60,340 bases of DNA from UBA1765 sp045629945 (GTDB taxonomy: Bacteria > Fibrobacterota > Fibrobacteria > Fibrobacterales > Fibrobacteraceae): assembly GCA_045629945.1 (NCBI GenBank), contig JAZQSE010000006.1:1-60340 (forward strand), in the 5' to 3' direction. How positions within the stretch are numbered: the first letter of the stretch is position 1; the number at the start of each line of letters is the position of its first letter. Below, piece by piece: positions 34,154 to 43,267 of the stretch. The translations under genes and the position numbers were made by a program. Below the pieces are notes generated by a model. The model was not told the origin of the DNA and did not search any database. It saw only the letters and a list, made by a program, of their open reading frames with translations.

Positions 34154-34367
34154 TGAAATCGCCGACAAGGCCGACATGATTATCGCTAACTACAGTTTCA
34201 CCATTACGGACAACAGCGATGTCAAGATTCTCTATTTAAGCAACCCGGAGCAAGCCTGCGTTTTGAACAAGGACGGAGACATGATTAAGTCCTCCATGGG
34301 CGACGCACAATTAGCCCTCGTTCAGGCTTATTACCTGAAAAACAAAGACTTAATCGGGAACGACTAA
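34134..34367 (+). CDS. small protein, second of a three-gene operon
   Basis: 77 aa, acidic, no signal peptide or family recognised: opens EQQLNEIADKADMIIANYSF (helical), then short strands and a helix (QLALVQAYYLKNK). Its start lies inside the preceding gene (20-bp overlap) and its TAA shares a base with the next ATG (TAATG), so all three are translated as a unit. The codon use is more GC-rich than the flanking core genes, as in the rest of the accessory region. Confidence 0.6.
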   Translation: MSEQQLNEIADKADMIIANYSFTITDNSDVKILYLSNPEQACVLNKDGDMIKSSMGDAQLALVQAYYLKNKDLIGND

Positions 34368-34651
34368 TGCCGAAATATTTTCCATTCAAGATTGCAGGTT
34401 ATTACCTATACTTCACGATGGCCTGCATAGTTGAATGCATCCACACACATGCAAGCGACTCAAAATTGACTGAAGCCGGTTCCGCAAAACTATTCATCAA
34501 GTCAAACGGAGATACCATTGTTCAGAAACGCGGCTCTCTTTCCGATAAGGATCTTCTGACCATCCAGAAATACATCAAGAACAACTACTTGACAATGTTC
34601 GAAATGTGGTCTCAACATTCGGAACACGGATTCTTCGGTGAGAACAAGTAA
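34367..34651 (+). CDS. DUF4160-like small protein, third of the operon
   Basis: 94 aa. Opens MPKYFPFKIAGYYLYF, with ECIHTHASD (conserved His residues), SAKLFIKSNGDTIV and a helix DKDLLTIQKYIKNNYLTMFEMW, following the DUF4160 pattern. DUF4160 proteins are often encoded next to DUF2442 or other small proteins and have been proposed as toxin-antitoxin-like pairs, without proof of mechanism. Directly coupled to the 77-aa gene. Nothing beyond it until the tandem repeats. Confidence 0.65.
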   Translation: MPKYFPFKIAGYYLYFTMACIVECIHTHASDSKLTEAGSAKLFIKSNGDTIVQKRGSLSDKDLLTIQKYIKNNYLTMFEMWSQHSEHGFFGENK

Positions 34652-34746
34652 GTTTGCAAATTGGCTAGAAAAAACGTGGATTGGATGAATGAAAATGCTT
34701 ATCTTTCTACTAAAACAAATTAATTCCCGTTTTTTTCTTTTATTTT

Positions 34747-35042
34747 ACAGAAACTTTCTGCGCTCGGTCATGTCAGATTGCAAACAAGTTTGCATCTGCC
34801 GCGACACTCGCTTGTGAAGTTTTACAAAAACTTTCTGCACTCGGCTATGCCAACTCGCACAAGTGCGGTTGGCGCAGCTCTCGCTTGCGAAGTTTTACAG
34901 AAATTCCCTTCGCTCGATCATGTCAGATTGAGCAAGCTCATCTGCCGCGACACTCGCTTGCGAAGTTTTACAGAAACTCCCTTCGCTCGATCATGTCAGA
35001 TTGAGCAAGCTCATCTGCCGCGATACTCGCTTGCGAAGTTTT
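34747..35042. repeat. four tandem 73-77 bp repeats with covarying central hairpin
   Basis: Units at 34747-34823, 34824-34896, 34897-34969 and 34970-35042 begin ACAGAAA/ACAAAAA and end GCGAAGTTTT. Each holds a central hairpin with an outer stem, one bulged T, an inner stem and an AA apex. Stem sequences differ yet still pair: CAGAT-T-GCAAAC/GTTTGC-ATCTG in unit 1, GCCAAC-T-CGCAC/GTGCG-GTTGGC in unit 2, CAGAT-T-GAGC/GCTC-ATCTG in units 3 and 4. The unit ends (AAACT...CGC and GCG-AAGTTT) can also pair. The preceding 95 bp (34652-34746) are featureless AT-rich sequence. Confidence 0.9.
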
Positions 35043-35092
35043 AAAGAAAAATAATTGTTTTATCTGGTCTATTCCATTTCAGTCAAAATAAA

Positions 35093-35121
35093 AAACTGCC
35101 GCCTTGCGCAGACGACAGTTT
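35093..35121 (-). terminator. terminator of xth
   Basis: AAACTGCCGCC (35093-35103) and GACGACAGTTT (35111-35121); the two mismatches become G-U pairs on the minus strand, where TTTTTTATTTT follows. It lies 14 bp after the xth stop. Confidence 0.8.
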
Positions 35122-35134
35122 AGATTTTCAAATA

Positions 35135-35929
35135 TTATTTAGTTTCTATTGGCGGAAACGGCAATTCTAAAGAAATACTTATAGGGCAATGATCAGACCC
35201 CTCAACACTAGGGTGTATTTTTGAATCAATCACCGAACCAATCATTTCCTTATCTACAAAAGCGTAATCCAAACGCCACCCCACATTTCTCGCTCTTGCC
35301 CCAAAACGATTTGACCACCAAGTATAAGCCTCTCTTTTTTCCGGGTAAAAATGCCTGAAAGAATCAACAAAGCCGTTTTGCACATATTTGTCAATCCAAG
35401 CTCGTTCAATAGGTAAAAATCCGCTGATATTTTCATTTTCTTTCGGGCGTGCAATATCAATTTCTTTATGGCAAGTATTATAATCACCAAGTGTAATCAC
35501 ATGCTTACCTTGTTCTAGCCACTGCAAAGAATTTTCTAAAAAAGCGTCATAAAATCGGAGCTTATAATCTAAGCGTTCTTCGCCTTGTCCTCCATTTGGG
35601 AAATAAACTGAATTTAAAACCCAATCAGGAAACACTAATTGAACTATTCGCCCTTCTTCGTCAAATTCATCAATTCCCATGCCGTAATTCACTTCATCTG
35701 GTTCAATTTGAGAAAGAATCCCAACCCCACTATATCCTTTTTTCTTTTGGCATGGATTCCAAAAAGAATAATACTCTTCTGCATCTAACAAGAAATCCGG
35801 TAACTGGTCTTTTTCTGCACGCACTTCTTGCAAACATAAAATTTCTGGTTTCGTTGAATTAAACCAGGATTCAAATCCTTTTTTAGCAACAGAACGAATT
35901 CCGTTTACATTCCAACTATAAATTTCCAT
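35135..35929 (-). CDS. xth: exodeoxyribonuclease III
   Basis: 264 aa, standard ExoIII/Ape1 length. It cuts DNA at abasic sites and degrades 3' ends during base-excision repair. Motifs: SWNVNGIRSV, CLQEVRAEKDQLP (metal Glu), GYSGVGILSQ, LGDYNTCHKEIDIARP (Asp-x-Asn), YTWWSNRFGARARNVGWRLDY and GSDHCPISISL (catalytic Asp-His). The protein is complete and single-domain. It stands alone between the repeat array and the groESL promoter region. Confidence 0.96.
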   Translation of the reverse strand: MEIYSWNVNGIRSVAKKGFESWFNSTKPEILCLQEVRAEKDQLPDFLLDAEEYYSFWNPCQKKKGYSGVGILSQIEPDEVNYGMGIDEFDEEGRIVQLVFPDWVLNSVYFPNGGQGEERLDYKLRFYDAFLENSLQWLEQGKHVITLGDYNTCHKEIDIARPKENENISGFLPIERAWIDKYVQNGFVDSFRHFYPEKREAYTWWSNRFGARARNVGWRLDYAFVDKEMIGSVIDSKIHPSVEGSDHCPISISLELPFPPIETK

Positions 35930-36193
35930 AGCTTACCTAGAAATAAATCGCGCCAAAAGATACATATTATTTCGTAAAAAGCCGAGGTTTCTTTGAAACT
36001 TTTCTTTTCTCCAGACGTTTCAAAATGAAACAATTAGTTTGACCGTTTCATTTTTTTGCTTTTATAAATAAAATATTTCGCATTTTTTTGCAAAATCCAA
36101 CAACTTTTGAGTTTTAATTAAAAGAAAAGGCTTCTTTTTTTTAATTATTTTTGTATTTCAAGAACAAAAAGCGCTTATTTAATAAATTTTGAA

Positions 36194-36210
36194 TTGGCAC
36201 GATTTTTGCT
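36194..36210 (+). promoter_or_regulatory. sigma-54 (RpoN) type promoter in front of groES
   Basis: TTGGCACGATTTTTGCT matches the -24/-12 consensus: GG at 36196-36197 and GC at 36208-36209, exactly 10 bp between them. Transcription would start near 36220, giving a leader of about 50 nt before the groES ATG at 36270. The remaining part of the 340-bp gap (35930-36193) is AT-rich with no gene; no CIRCE element was seen. Confidence 0.6.
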
Positions 36211-36269
36211 TATTTTAAAGTGAAATTTTTAACTATGGCTTAAAAGCCAATAAAATGAGGTAAAATACT

Positions 36270-36551
36270 ATGATTAAACCACTTGCCGACAGAGTTCTTA
36301 TCGAACCTGCTGTTGCAGAAACTCAGACAAAAAGCGGAATTTACATTCCAGATAACGCTAAAGAAAAGCCAATGCAAGGCACTATCATTGCTATGGGCCC
36401 AGGCAAACGCAATGAAAAAGGCGACATTATCGCTCCTGAAGTAAAAGTTGGCGATGTTGTTCTTTACGGAAAATATTCTGGAACAGAAGTCACTGTTGAT
36501 GGAAAGAACTATTTAATCGTACGCGAAAGCGATATTTTCGCAGTTCTCTAA
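36270..36551 (+). CDS. groES: co-chaperonin GroES
   Basis: 93 aa, the usual length. It caps the GroEL ring. IKPLADRVLIEPAVAETQTKSG at the start is the GroES signature; KSGIYIPDNAKEKP contains the mobile loop, and GPGKRNEKG, VGDVVLYGKYSGTEV and YLIVRESDIFAVL finish the fold. GAGG precedes the ATG. It is followed by groEL after 33 bp in the standard operon. Confidence 0.98.
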   Translation: MIKPLADRVLIEPAVAETQTKSGIYIPDNAKEKPMQGTIIAMGPGKRNEKGDIIAPEVKVGDVVLYGKYSGTEVTVDGKNYLIVRESDIFAVL

Positions 36552-36584
36552 TTTAAGTTCTCTAATTTATAAAGGAATTTTATC

Positions 36585-38222
<1,638 letters not shown>

Positions 38223-38240
38223 TCCTTTCTTCCCTATTTT

Positions 38241-38265
38241 AAAGGTCGGGCTTTGCCCGACCTTT
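38241..38265 (+). terminator. terminator of groESL
   Basis: AAAGGTCGGGC (38241-38251), TTT, GCCCGACCTTT (38255-38265), then TTTTATTTAT. Confidence 0.95.
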
Positions 38266-38299
38266 TTTATTTATAGCAAACTTTTTATTATATGAAAAC

Positions 38300-38318
38300 C
38301 CGCGGGCTTTGCCCGCGG
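38300..38318 (-). terminator. GC-rich hairpin, likely terminator of the PCMD operon
   Basis: CCGCGGGC (38300-38307), TTT, GCCCGCGG (38311-38318), flanked by A-run on the left (T-run on the minus strand). It lies 40 bp after the stop of the 784-aa lipoprotein. Confidence 0.75.
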
Positions 38319-38358
38319 ATTTTTCAATTAAAATTTTACTCTAAAAGAATTCCAATAA

Positions 38359-40713
38359 TTATTCATAAATCAAACGCATTTCATCGCACCAAAGTGTAGC
38401 TCCAACCGTTCCCTTATAAAGTTGACCTTGAGCACTTGAAGCCATCACCACCCGAATATGTGTCACATCAAAATTTTCTGGTTTGTTAGTTGAAACCAAA
38501 TGATTATCGATGCCTTCTGAATGCAAAAGCGTTGTCGTAAACACACTTGAATTATAAATTGGAGATGCAGCCTCTGGCTCACCATACTTAAATTTCAAGC
38601 GAATTGTTTTATAGCCCAAACGAGCTGCATCTGTAATAGAAACCACATCCGGGTCGTCTGTACTTTCAACCGTTGTTGCGCGATACCATGCCGAAGCCAC
38701 CAATGTATTTACATCACTGGATGTTCTATATTGATTCTTTCCTTCATCTGTTGTTCTTGAACGGTGTTCTAATAAAACATAAAGGTCACAAGAATCACCA
38801 TCGCCTTCATATTTCACATCAAATTCTACATAAGCTGGGCGAGCGTAGAACGGACGACCAAAATCAATTAATTCATTTCCATCGTCGTATTGAGTCAATT
38901 TTAAAGTAGATACTTTTTTAGGATTAAAATACGCCACAAGCATATTCCCACTGGCAAAGCGACCAAAACTCAGGATTTTCGCATCAACAGATTCCATTTT
39001 CACAATTTCTTCATTTTCATTCACCGTCAATGTTTCTGTCTTAGCAATAGCATCATTATTACCATTATCCCAGCCGTCCACATCATTTTTATTTCCAAAA
39101 GCATCACTAATCCATGAATTAAAATTACTACCTGGATACTGATACCCTGCTTGCAATGAGTAAGTTTTAGAATCGCCAGAAGCATTTGAAACTGTTACAG
39201 AAAGTTTCTTAGAGAAGTTATAAGAAGAACTGACTTTAATATCAGAAGTTTCAGCCCCTTCAGAAAGAGTTAATGCAGAAACTGCTAACGACCGCAAATC
39301 TTTATCGGTATTGAAATCCATATTGAAGAAAATAGTTCCCTTTTCTTCATCAATTACACCGGCGACTTTTCCGCTACCAATAGAAATCGATTCAATTTTT
39401 GGAGCGACATTCGGGAAATCAGCCGAAATAGTCCATTCTACTGAACTCATATCTTCGGCAGTAATCTGGAAAGTTTTTGCAGTTCTTAAATCTAAACCTT
39501 CTAGCATCAAATTATGAGAAGCGGTTTCTGAAATTGAAACAGAAAGGTCCACAGAAACAAGAGCCTCTGCACTTGGTAAATGAAGAACTATCGTTTTTGC
39601 TGAGGCATCAATTGTAGCTTCAGAAAGTTCCCCTTCTGCCGAAATAGAAAGCAATTCCTTGTCAGAAGATACTTTTTCATCGGCTTCTGCTATAGAGAGG
39701 CCTAATACCCATGTCTTTTTGTCGCCATTTTCTGCTATTACTTCAAAGGTCTGATATTCCTCCCAGCTTTTTACAGAATCCGGATTTGGAGAAATCGTAG
39801 CTCCTTCAGAAAGGCTCCAGGAATCAACAATTGCGTTTTCAATAGTTTCTCCATTCTGGAGTTTTAAATAGATGGTATCGCCGGAACGATTAACTTTAAA
39901 TTGTTTTTCAAAAGCAATCTGAAAATCTGCCGCCGCATTTAACACTCTAGAAACCACAACAAACCAAGTTTTTTCTGTTCCATCTTCTGCCGTAACCGTA
40001 ATTTTCTGCGGTTTACTCCAGTCTTTGATAGAAGATAAATCCGGAGAAATTGTAGCCCCTTCAGGAATTTCAGAAGATTCTAATTTAATAGAAGCTAAAT
40101 CGGTTCCCTGTGGGAATTCCACTAAAATCGAATCTCCTTTTGTGATTACTTCTAAGGCATTTTCAAACTTCAATTCTAACGAGGTTTCTGAATTTTCTTT
40201 TTCGGTACTACTTGAAGATTCCCCATCAGCTACAGAAGAACTGCTTTCTTCTGGTACAACTCCAGGAATTTCAAATTTAATTTGCCAAATAGCTCGTTTA
40301 CCACTTTCTGAAATAATGACTACATAAACAATTTGGCTTTTAGGAATTCGGATTTTTGATTTTTCCTTGATTGCCTTATCAGAAATAGCCACTTTTTCTG
40401 CTAAAGAATCCAATTCTGAAGAATCTGTCGGGAATTCACTGAATTTACTTTCTACTAAATAAAGCTTTGCTAAAGAACTCATATCAATATCGCTTACTGT
40501 TACAGAATCTAAAGATTCTACAGAATCAGGCAATTCTTCTAATGTCACAATAATTTTATGTTCTGCTTGGTAAACTGAAGGATTCGAAGCTTCTTCTTCA
40601 AAGTGTAATTCACTTAAAGTACAATAATCAGAAGATTCAAAAGTATCATAATCTGCAGTACAAGCAGCTAGAAAAAGAAAAACACAAGAAAATAAAGCCA
40701 ATATTTTTTTCAT
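38359..40713 (-). CDS. PCMD-type lipoprotein with repeated beta-domains
   Basis: 784 aa. Lipobox FLAAC (Cys18). After an acidic N-terminal domain come a Ser/Glu linker (about 155-175) and at least three related beta-sandwich repeats, each holding SEGATISPNPDSVKSWEEYQ- or PEGATISPDLSSIKDWSKPQ-like and TVTAEDGTEKTWFV-like strands (DUF5018-like pattern). The C-terminal 250 residues (SDAFGNKNDVDGWDNGNND, FASGNMLVAYF, PFYARPAYVEFDVKYEGD, LWCDEMRLIY) follow the putative carbohydrate-metabolism domain PCMD (PF13201). It pairs with a shorter paralogue directly upstream. Probable surface glycan-binding role (inference from family use near polysaccharide systems). Confidence 0.78.
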   Translation of the reverse strand: MKKILALFSCVFLFLAACTADYDTFESSDYCTLSELHFEEEASNPSVYQAEHKIIVTLEELPDSVESLDSVTVSDIDMSSLAKLYLVESKFSEFPTDSSELDSLAEKVAISDKAIKEKSKIRIPKSQIVYVVIISESGKRAIWQIKFEIPGVVPEESSSSVADGESSSSTEKENSETSLELKFENALEVITKGDSILVEFPQGTDLASIKLESSEIPEGATISPDLSSIKDWSKPQKITVTAEDGTEKTWFVVVSRVLNAAADFQIAFEKQFKVNRSGDTIYLKLQNGETIENAIVDSWSLSEGATISPNPDSVKSWEEYQTFEVIAENGDKKTWVLGLSIAEADEKVSSDKELLSISAEGELSEATIDASAKTIVLHLPSAEALVSVDLSVSISETASHNLMLEGLDLRTAKTFQITAEDMSSVEWTISADFPNVAPKIESISIGSGKVAGVIDEEKGTIFFNMDFNTDKDLRSLAVSALTLSEGAETSDIKVSSSYNFSKKLSVTVSNASGDSKTYSLQAGYQYPGSNFNSWISDAFGNKNDVDGWDNGNNDAIAKTETLTVNENEEIVKMESVDAKILSFGRFASGNMLVAYFNPKKVSTLKLTQYDDGNELIDFGRPFYARPAYVEFDVKYEGDGDSCDLYVLLEHRSRTTDEGKNQYRTSSDVNTLVASAWYRATTVESTDDPDVVSITDAARLGYKTIRLKFKYGEPEAASPIYNSSVFTTTLLHSEGIDNHLVSTNKPENFDVTHIRVVMASSAQGQLYKGTVGATLWCDEMRLIYE

Positions 40714-40723
40714 GATATTCTCC

Positions 40724-42241
40724 TTAGTAAATCAACTTGAAATTATCAAGCACTAAAGATGAATTTTCGCCACCGCGGTATTTATCACTATTCCCAGCAG
40801 CCCCACCTGCCACAACATGAGCGTAGGCTGAAGATGCAAACATCACACGGATAGAAGCCACTTCTTCAGAACCATTCCCAAGAGTCAAATCAGAAGTCCC
40901 GGCATAACCTGCTATTAAAATACCTTGCGGGTCAGAACCATAGGAAAGTTCAACCGTTTTCGTAGCACTTGAAACAGTAGAATTGTCAGAAAGCATCCCA
41001 AGAGCAATAGCCTTTTTATCTTTACTTACAAGAATGACATAAACAAGACTCTTTTGCGGATAAGTGGTATTTTCATTTGCCACATGGGTATAAGAATAAG
41101 TTAATTCAAATGCAATTGGCCGTGCCGTGAAATTTTTACCAAAAGTCATATCGGCTGAAATATCAGAAGCATCTGTTGAAGGAGTTCCGCTTGCATCATA
41201 ACCTTGATCATAAATTTCAAGAACATCTGAAGCGCTATATGAACCTGTAAAATAGAACCCACCTGCAAGTTTCCAACTTCCTGGAATAATAGTCCAAGAG
41301 GCTTCTACCACTTTAGAAGTTAAGGTTGCTTTAGAGTTTCCAAAAGATAAATTGGCACTTGATTTAGCTGAAATACCAAAGAAACCACCATCCACTTCTG
41401 CTGCCATTGCATCACTTGTTGTAGCCCAGAAAGAATTATCACGAGCATCAAATGTGGTTCCAGGCAATTGAACTCCAGCAATTACGCTATAAGTAGCCAA
41501 TTCGCCATCTTTATTTTCAAATTCCATTTCTACTGGGTTACGCAAATCATTTGATGAATCAAGCGGATTGAGTTTAATTGCAGAAAGATCTGTTCCGTAA
41601 GGAACTTCTACATAAACTTTATTGCCTTCAATATTTACAGTTCCATTTGCAACAGACAAATCGCTCAATAAAACATTTCCACTTTCAGAAGAAGCAGGCG
41701 TTTCACTTGAAGAAGATTCTACAATTTCTTCTGATGAACTAGATTCTTCGCTTGAAGATGATTCTGCTATTTCTTCTGACGAACTGGATTCTTCGCTTGA
41801 AGATGATTCTTCATCTTGTTTTTCTGAAGAACTTGATTTTTCATTAGAAGAATCTGTTTCCCATTTTACAAGCCAAACACAAAGGATTCTATCTGTTTCA
41901 TCTAAAACAACAATTGAAAAAGAATTGGTATCAGCGATTGCAATTTTCATACCAGTTTCTAATTCATCACCTAATTGCGGGTCTATTAAATCGGCATCTG
42001 CGGCTAAATAAAGTTTTGCCCCCCCTAAAGCCGTAAAAGCATCTAAGACTAATGTATCTTGCAAATCTCCTTTAGGAGAAATATTTAAAATATGTTTATC
42101 TTCATCGCGAGAGTCTATTTCCCACCCTTTAAAAGACAAATCTGCTAAAGAAGGTGGTTCAGCCGGGGCCGATGTTTGCTCTGAACAAGCCAGAAACCCT
42201 AAAAGCAAGCTCAAAAGAACGATTATTTTTAATTTGCTCAT
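40724..42241 (-). CDS. PCMD-type lipoprotein with Ser/Glu linker
   Basis: 505 aa. Lipobox GFLAC (Cys19). The N-terminal domain (about 30-130) resembles that of the 784-aa protein and is followed by a SSSSE-repeat linker (about 133-185), one short beta repeat, then a PCMD-like C-terminal domain: DARDNSFWATTSDA, FTARPIAFELTYSYTH, VYVILVSKDKKAIA, SLVLDNFKLIY. It is a shorter relative of the 784-aa gene that starts 10 bp later. Part of a three-gene operon with the beta-barrel protein upstream. Confidence 0.78.
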   Translation of the reverse strand: MSKLKIIVLLSLLLGFLACSEQTSAPAEPPSLADLSFKGWEIDSRDEDKHILNISPKGDLQDTLVLDAFTALGGAKLYLAADADLIDPQLGDELETGMKIAIADTNSFSIVVLDETDRILCVWLVKWETDSSNEKSSSSEKQDEESSSSEESSSSEEIAESSSSEESSSSEEIVESSSSETPASSESGNVLLSDLSVANGTVNIEGNKVYVEVPYGTDLSAIKLNPLDSSNDLRNPVEMEFENKDGELATYSVIAGVQLPGTTFDARDNSFWATTSDAMAAEVDGGFFGISAKSSANLSFGNSKATLTSKVVEASWTIIPGSWKLAGGFYFTGSYSASDVLEIYDQGYDASGTPSTDASDISADMTFGKNFTARPIAFELTYSYTHVANENTTYPQKSLVYVILVSKDKKAIALGMLSDNSTVSSATKTVELSYGSDPQGILIAGYAGTSDLTLGNGSEEVASIRVMFASSAYAHVVAGGAAGNSDKYRGGENSSLVLDNFKLIY

Positions 42242-42259
42242 TTTGATTTCTCCTGCTAT

Positions 42260-43093
42260 TTAAAAGAAATAAACTAAAGAAAGGTCTAACGCTAACAAGT
42301 TCACTGTAAAATTCACCATATTATAACTGAACTCACTGTGTTTTTCACCATTTTCTTCTATTTCAATAATTGACGAACTTAAACCAAGCAAACCAACAGA
42401 AGTTTCAAAAGCAAAATTATCTAAAATCATAATGCTTATGCCCGGATTAATCCCTAGTTCAAATGACCAAGAACGGTTTCTGGTTTTCCCCATGTCTTCC
42501 CCATCATCGACTTGAGAAATGCCATAAGAATATTCAAAAGTAAAAGATGTTTCGTTAAAGAAATAAATGTTTTTGGAATCTAAGATTTTTAAATAATTTC
42601 TTAAAATTGGTTGGACAAAGAAACCATTACTCACATATTTACGACGTTCTTTTGCTTCTAACAAATCTTCCAAAAGTTCAAAATCTATATCGTACATAGT
42701 TCTTGAATAACCAGCACGCAAACCTAAACCCAAAGCGTCTCTGATAAAATAACCACCAAAACCTTCAAGCGAAAAAGTATAACCTTCTGCTTCGTAAATA
42801 TCCCCAATTAAAACATTCAATGCATCATCTTTAGTGTTACCATGAAGCAAGAATAAAGTGACACCACCGAATATATTGCCTTTTACAACAGCTTCATCAG
42901 GTTCTATTTTACGCAAAATATTCATTAAGCCAATCCGTTCTTCAGAAGGTACAGAGACTTCTTTTGAAGAATCTAGCGGTTGGGATTTTTCTGTTTGTAA
43001 AGAATCAGAATTCAAAGAAACCGAATCAACTGGATTTGCAAATGCAACTAAAAAACTGCTAAAAAATACTAATGGGAATAAAAACTTAGTCAT
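42260..43093 (-). CDS. outer-membrane beta-barrel protein
   Basis: 277 aa. Signal peptide MTKFLFPLVFFSSFLVAFA, then a Ser/Glu-rich stretch of about 35 residues and a barrel-like part of alternating hydrophobic strands (GGVTLFLLHGN, YTFSLEGFGGYFIRDALGLGLRAGYSRT, SFTFEYSYGISQ, SWSFELGINPGISIMI, VNLLALDLSLVYFF) ending in Phe. It starts an operon with the two PCMD lipoproteins (gap 18 bp), so it could form their outer-membrane partner. Function unknown. Confidence 0.72.
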   Translation of the reverse strand: MTKFLFPLVFFSSFLVAFANPVDSVSLNSDSLQTEKSQPLDSSKEVSVPSEERIGLMNILRKIEPDEAVVKGNIFGGVTLFLLHGNTKDDALNVLIGDIYEAEGYTFSLEGFGGYFIRDALGLGLRAGYSRTMYDIDFELLEDLLEAKERRKYVSNGFFVQPILRNYLKILDSKNIYFFNETSFTFEYSYGISQVDDGEDMGKTRNRSWSFELGINPGISIMILDNFAFETSVGLLGLSSSIIEIEENGEKHSEFSYNMVNFTVNLLALDLSLVYFF

Positions 43094-43208
43094 TTTAATA
43101 AATTAGTAATTTTTCTTTTCTGACAAAATACTTTTTCTATGTTAAAACCTGTTTTTGCAAAATTCAACGATATTTAGCATAATAATGGGATTATTGGTTC
43201 TAAAAAAA

Positions 43209-43240
43209 TATAGTGATTAGTCCAAAAACCAACCACTATA
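43209..43240 (-). terminator. possible terminator of the GH5 gene
   Basis: TATAGTG (43209-43215) pairs with CACTATA (43234-43240), with more pairing by G-U on the minus strand, where TTTTTTTA follows. AT-rich, so only moderately certain. Confidence 0.5.
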
Positions 43241-43267
43241 CCTTTATATACAAACTAATTATTTAAA

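Noticed and set aside
34778..35044. 88-aa frame across the tandem repeats
   Set aside because: It is repeated peptide sequence produced by the DNA repeats; no start signal, and base changes follow pairing rather than codons.
35930..36269. CIRCE (HrcA) operator before groES
   Set aside because: No TTAGCACTC-N9-GAGTGCTAA or close variant is present.
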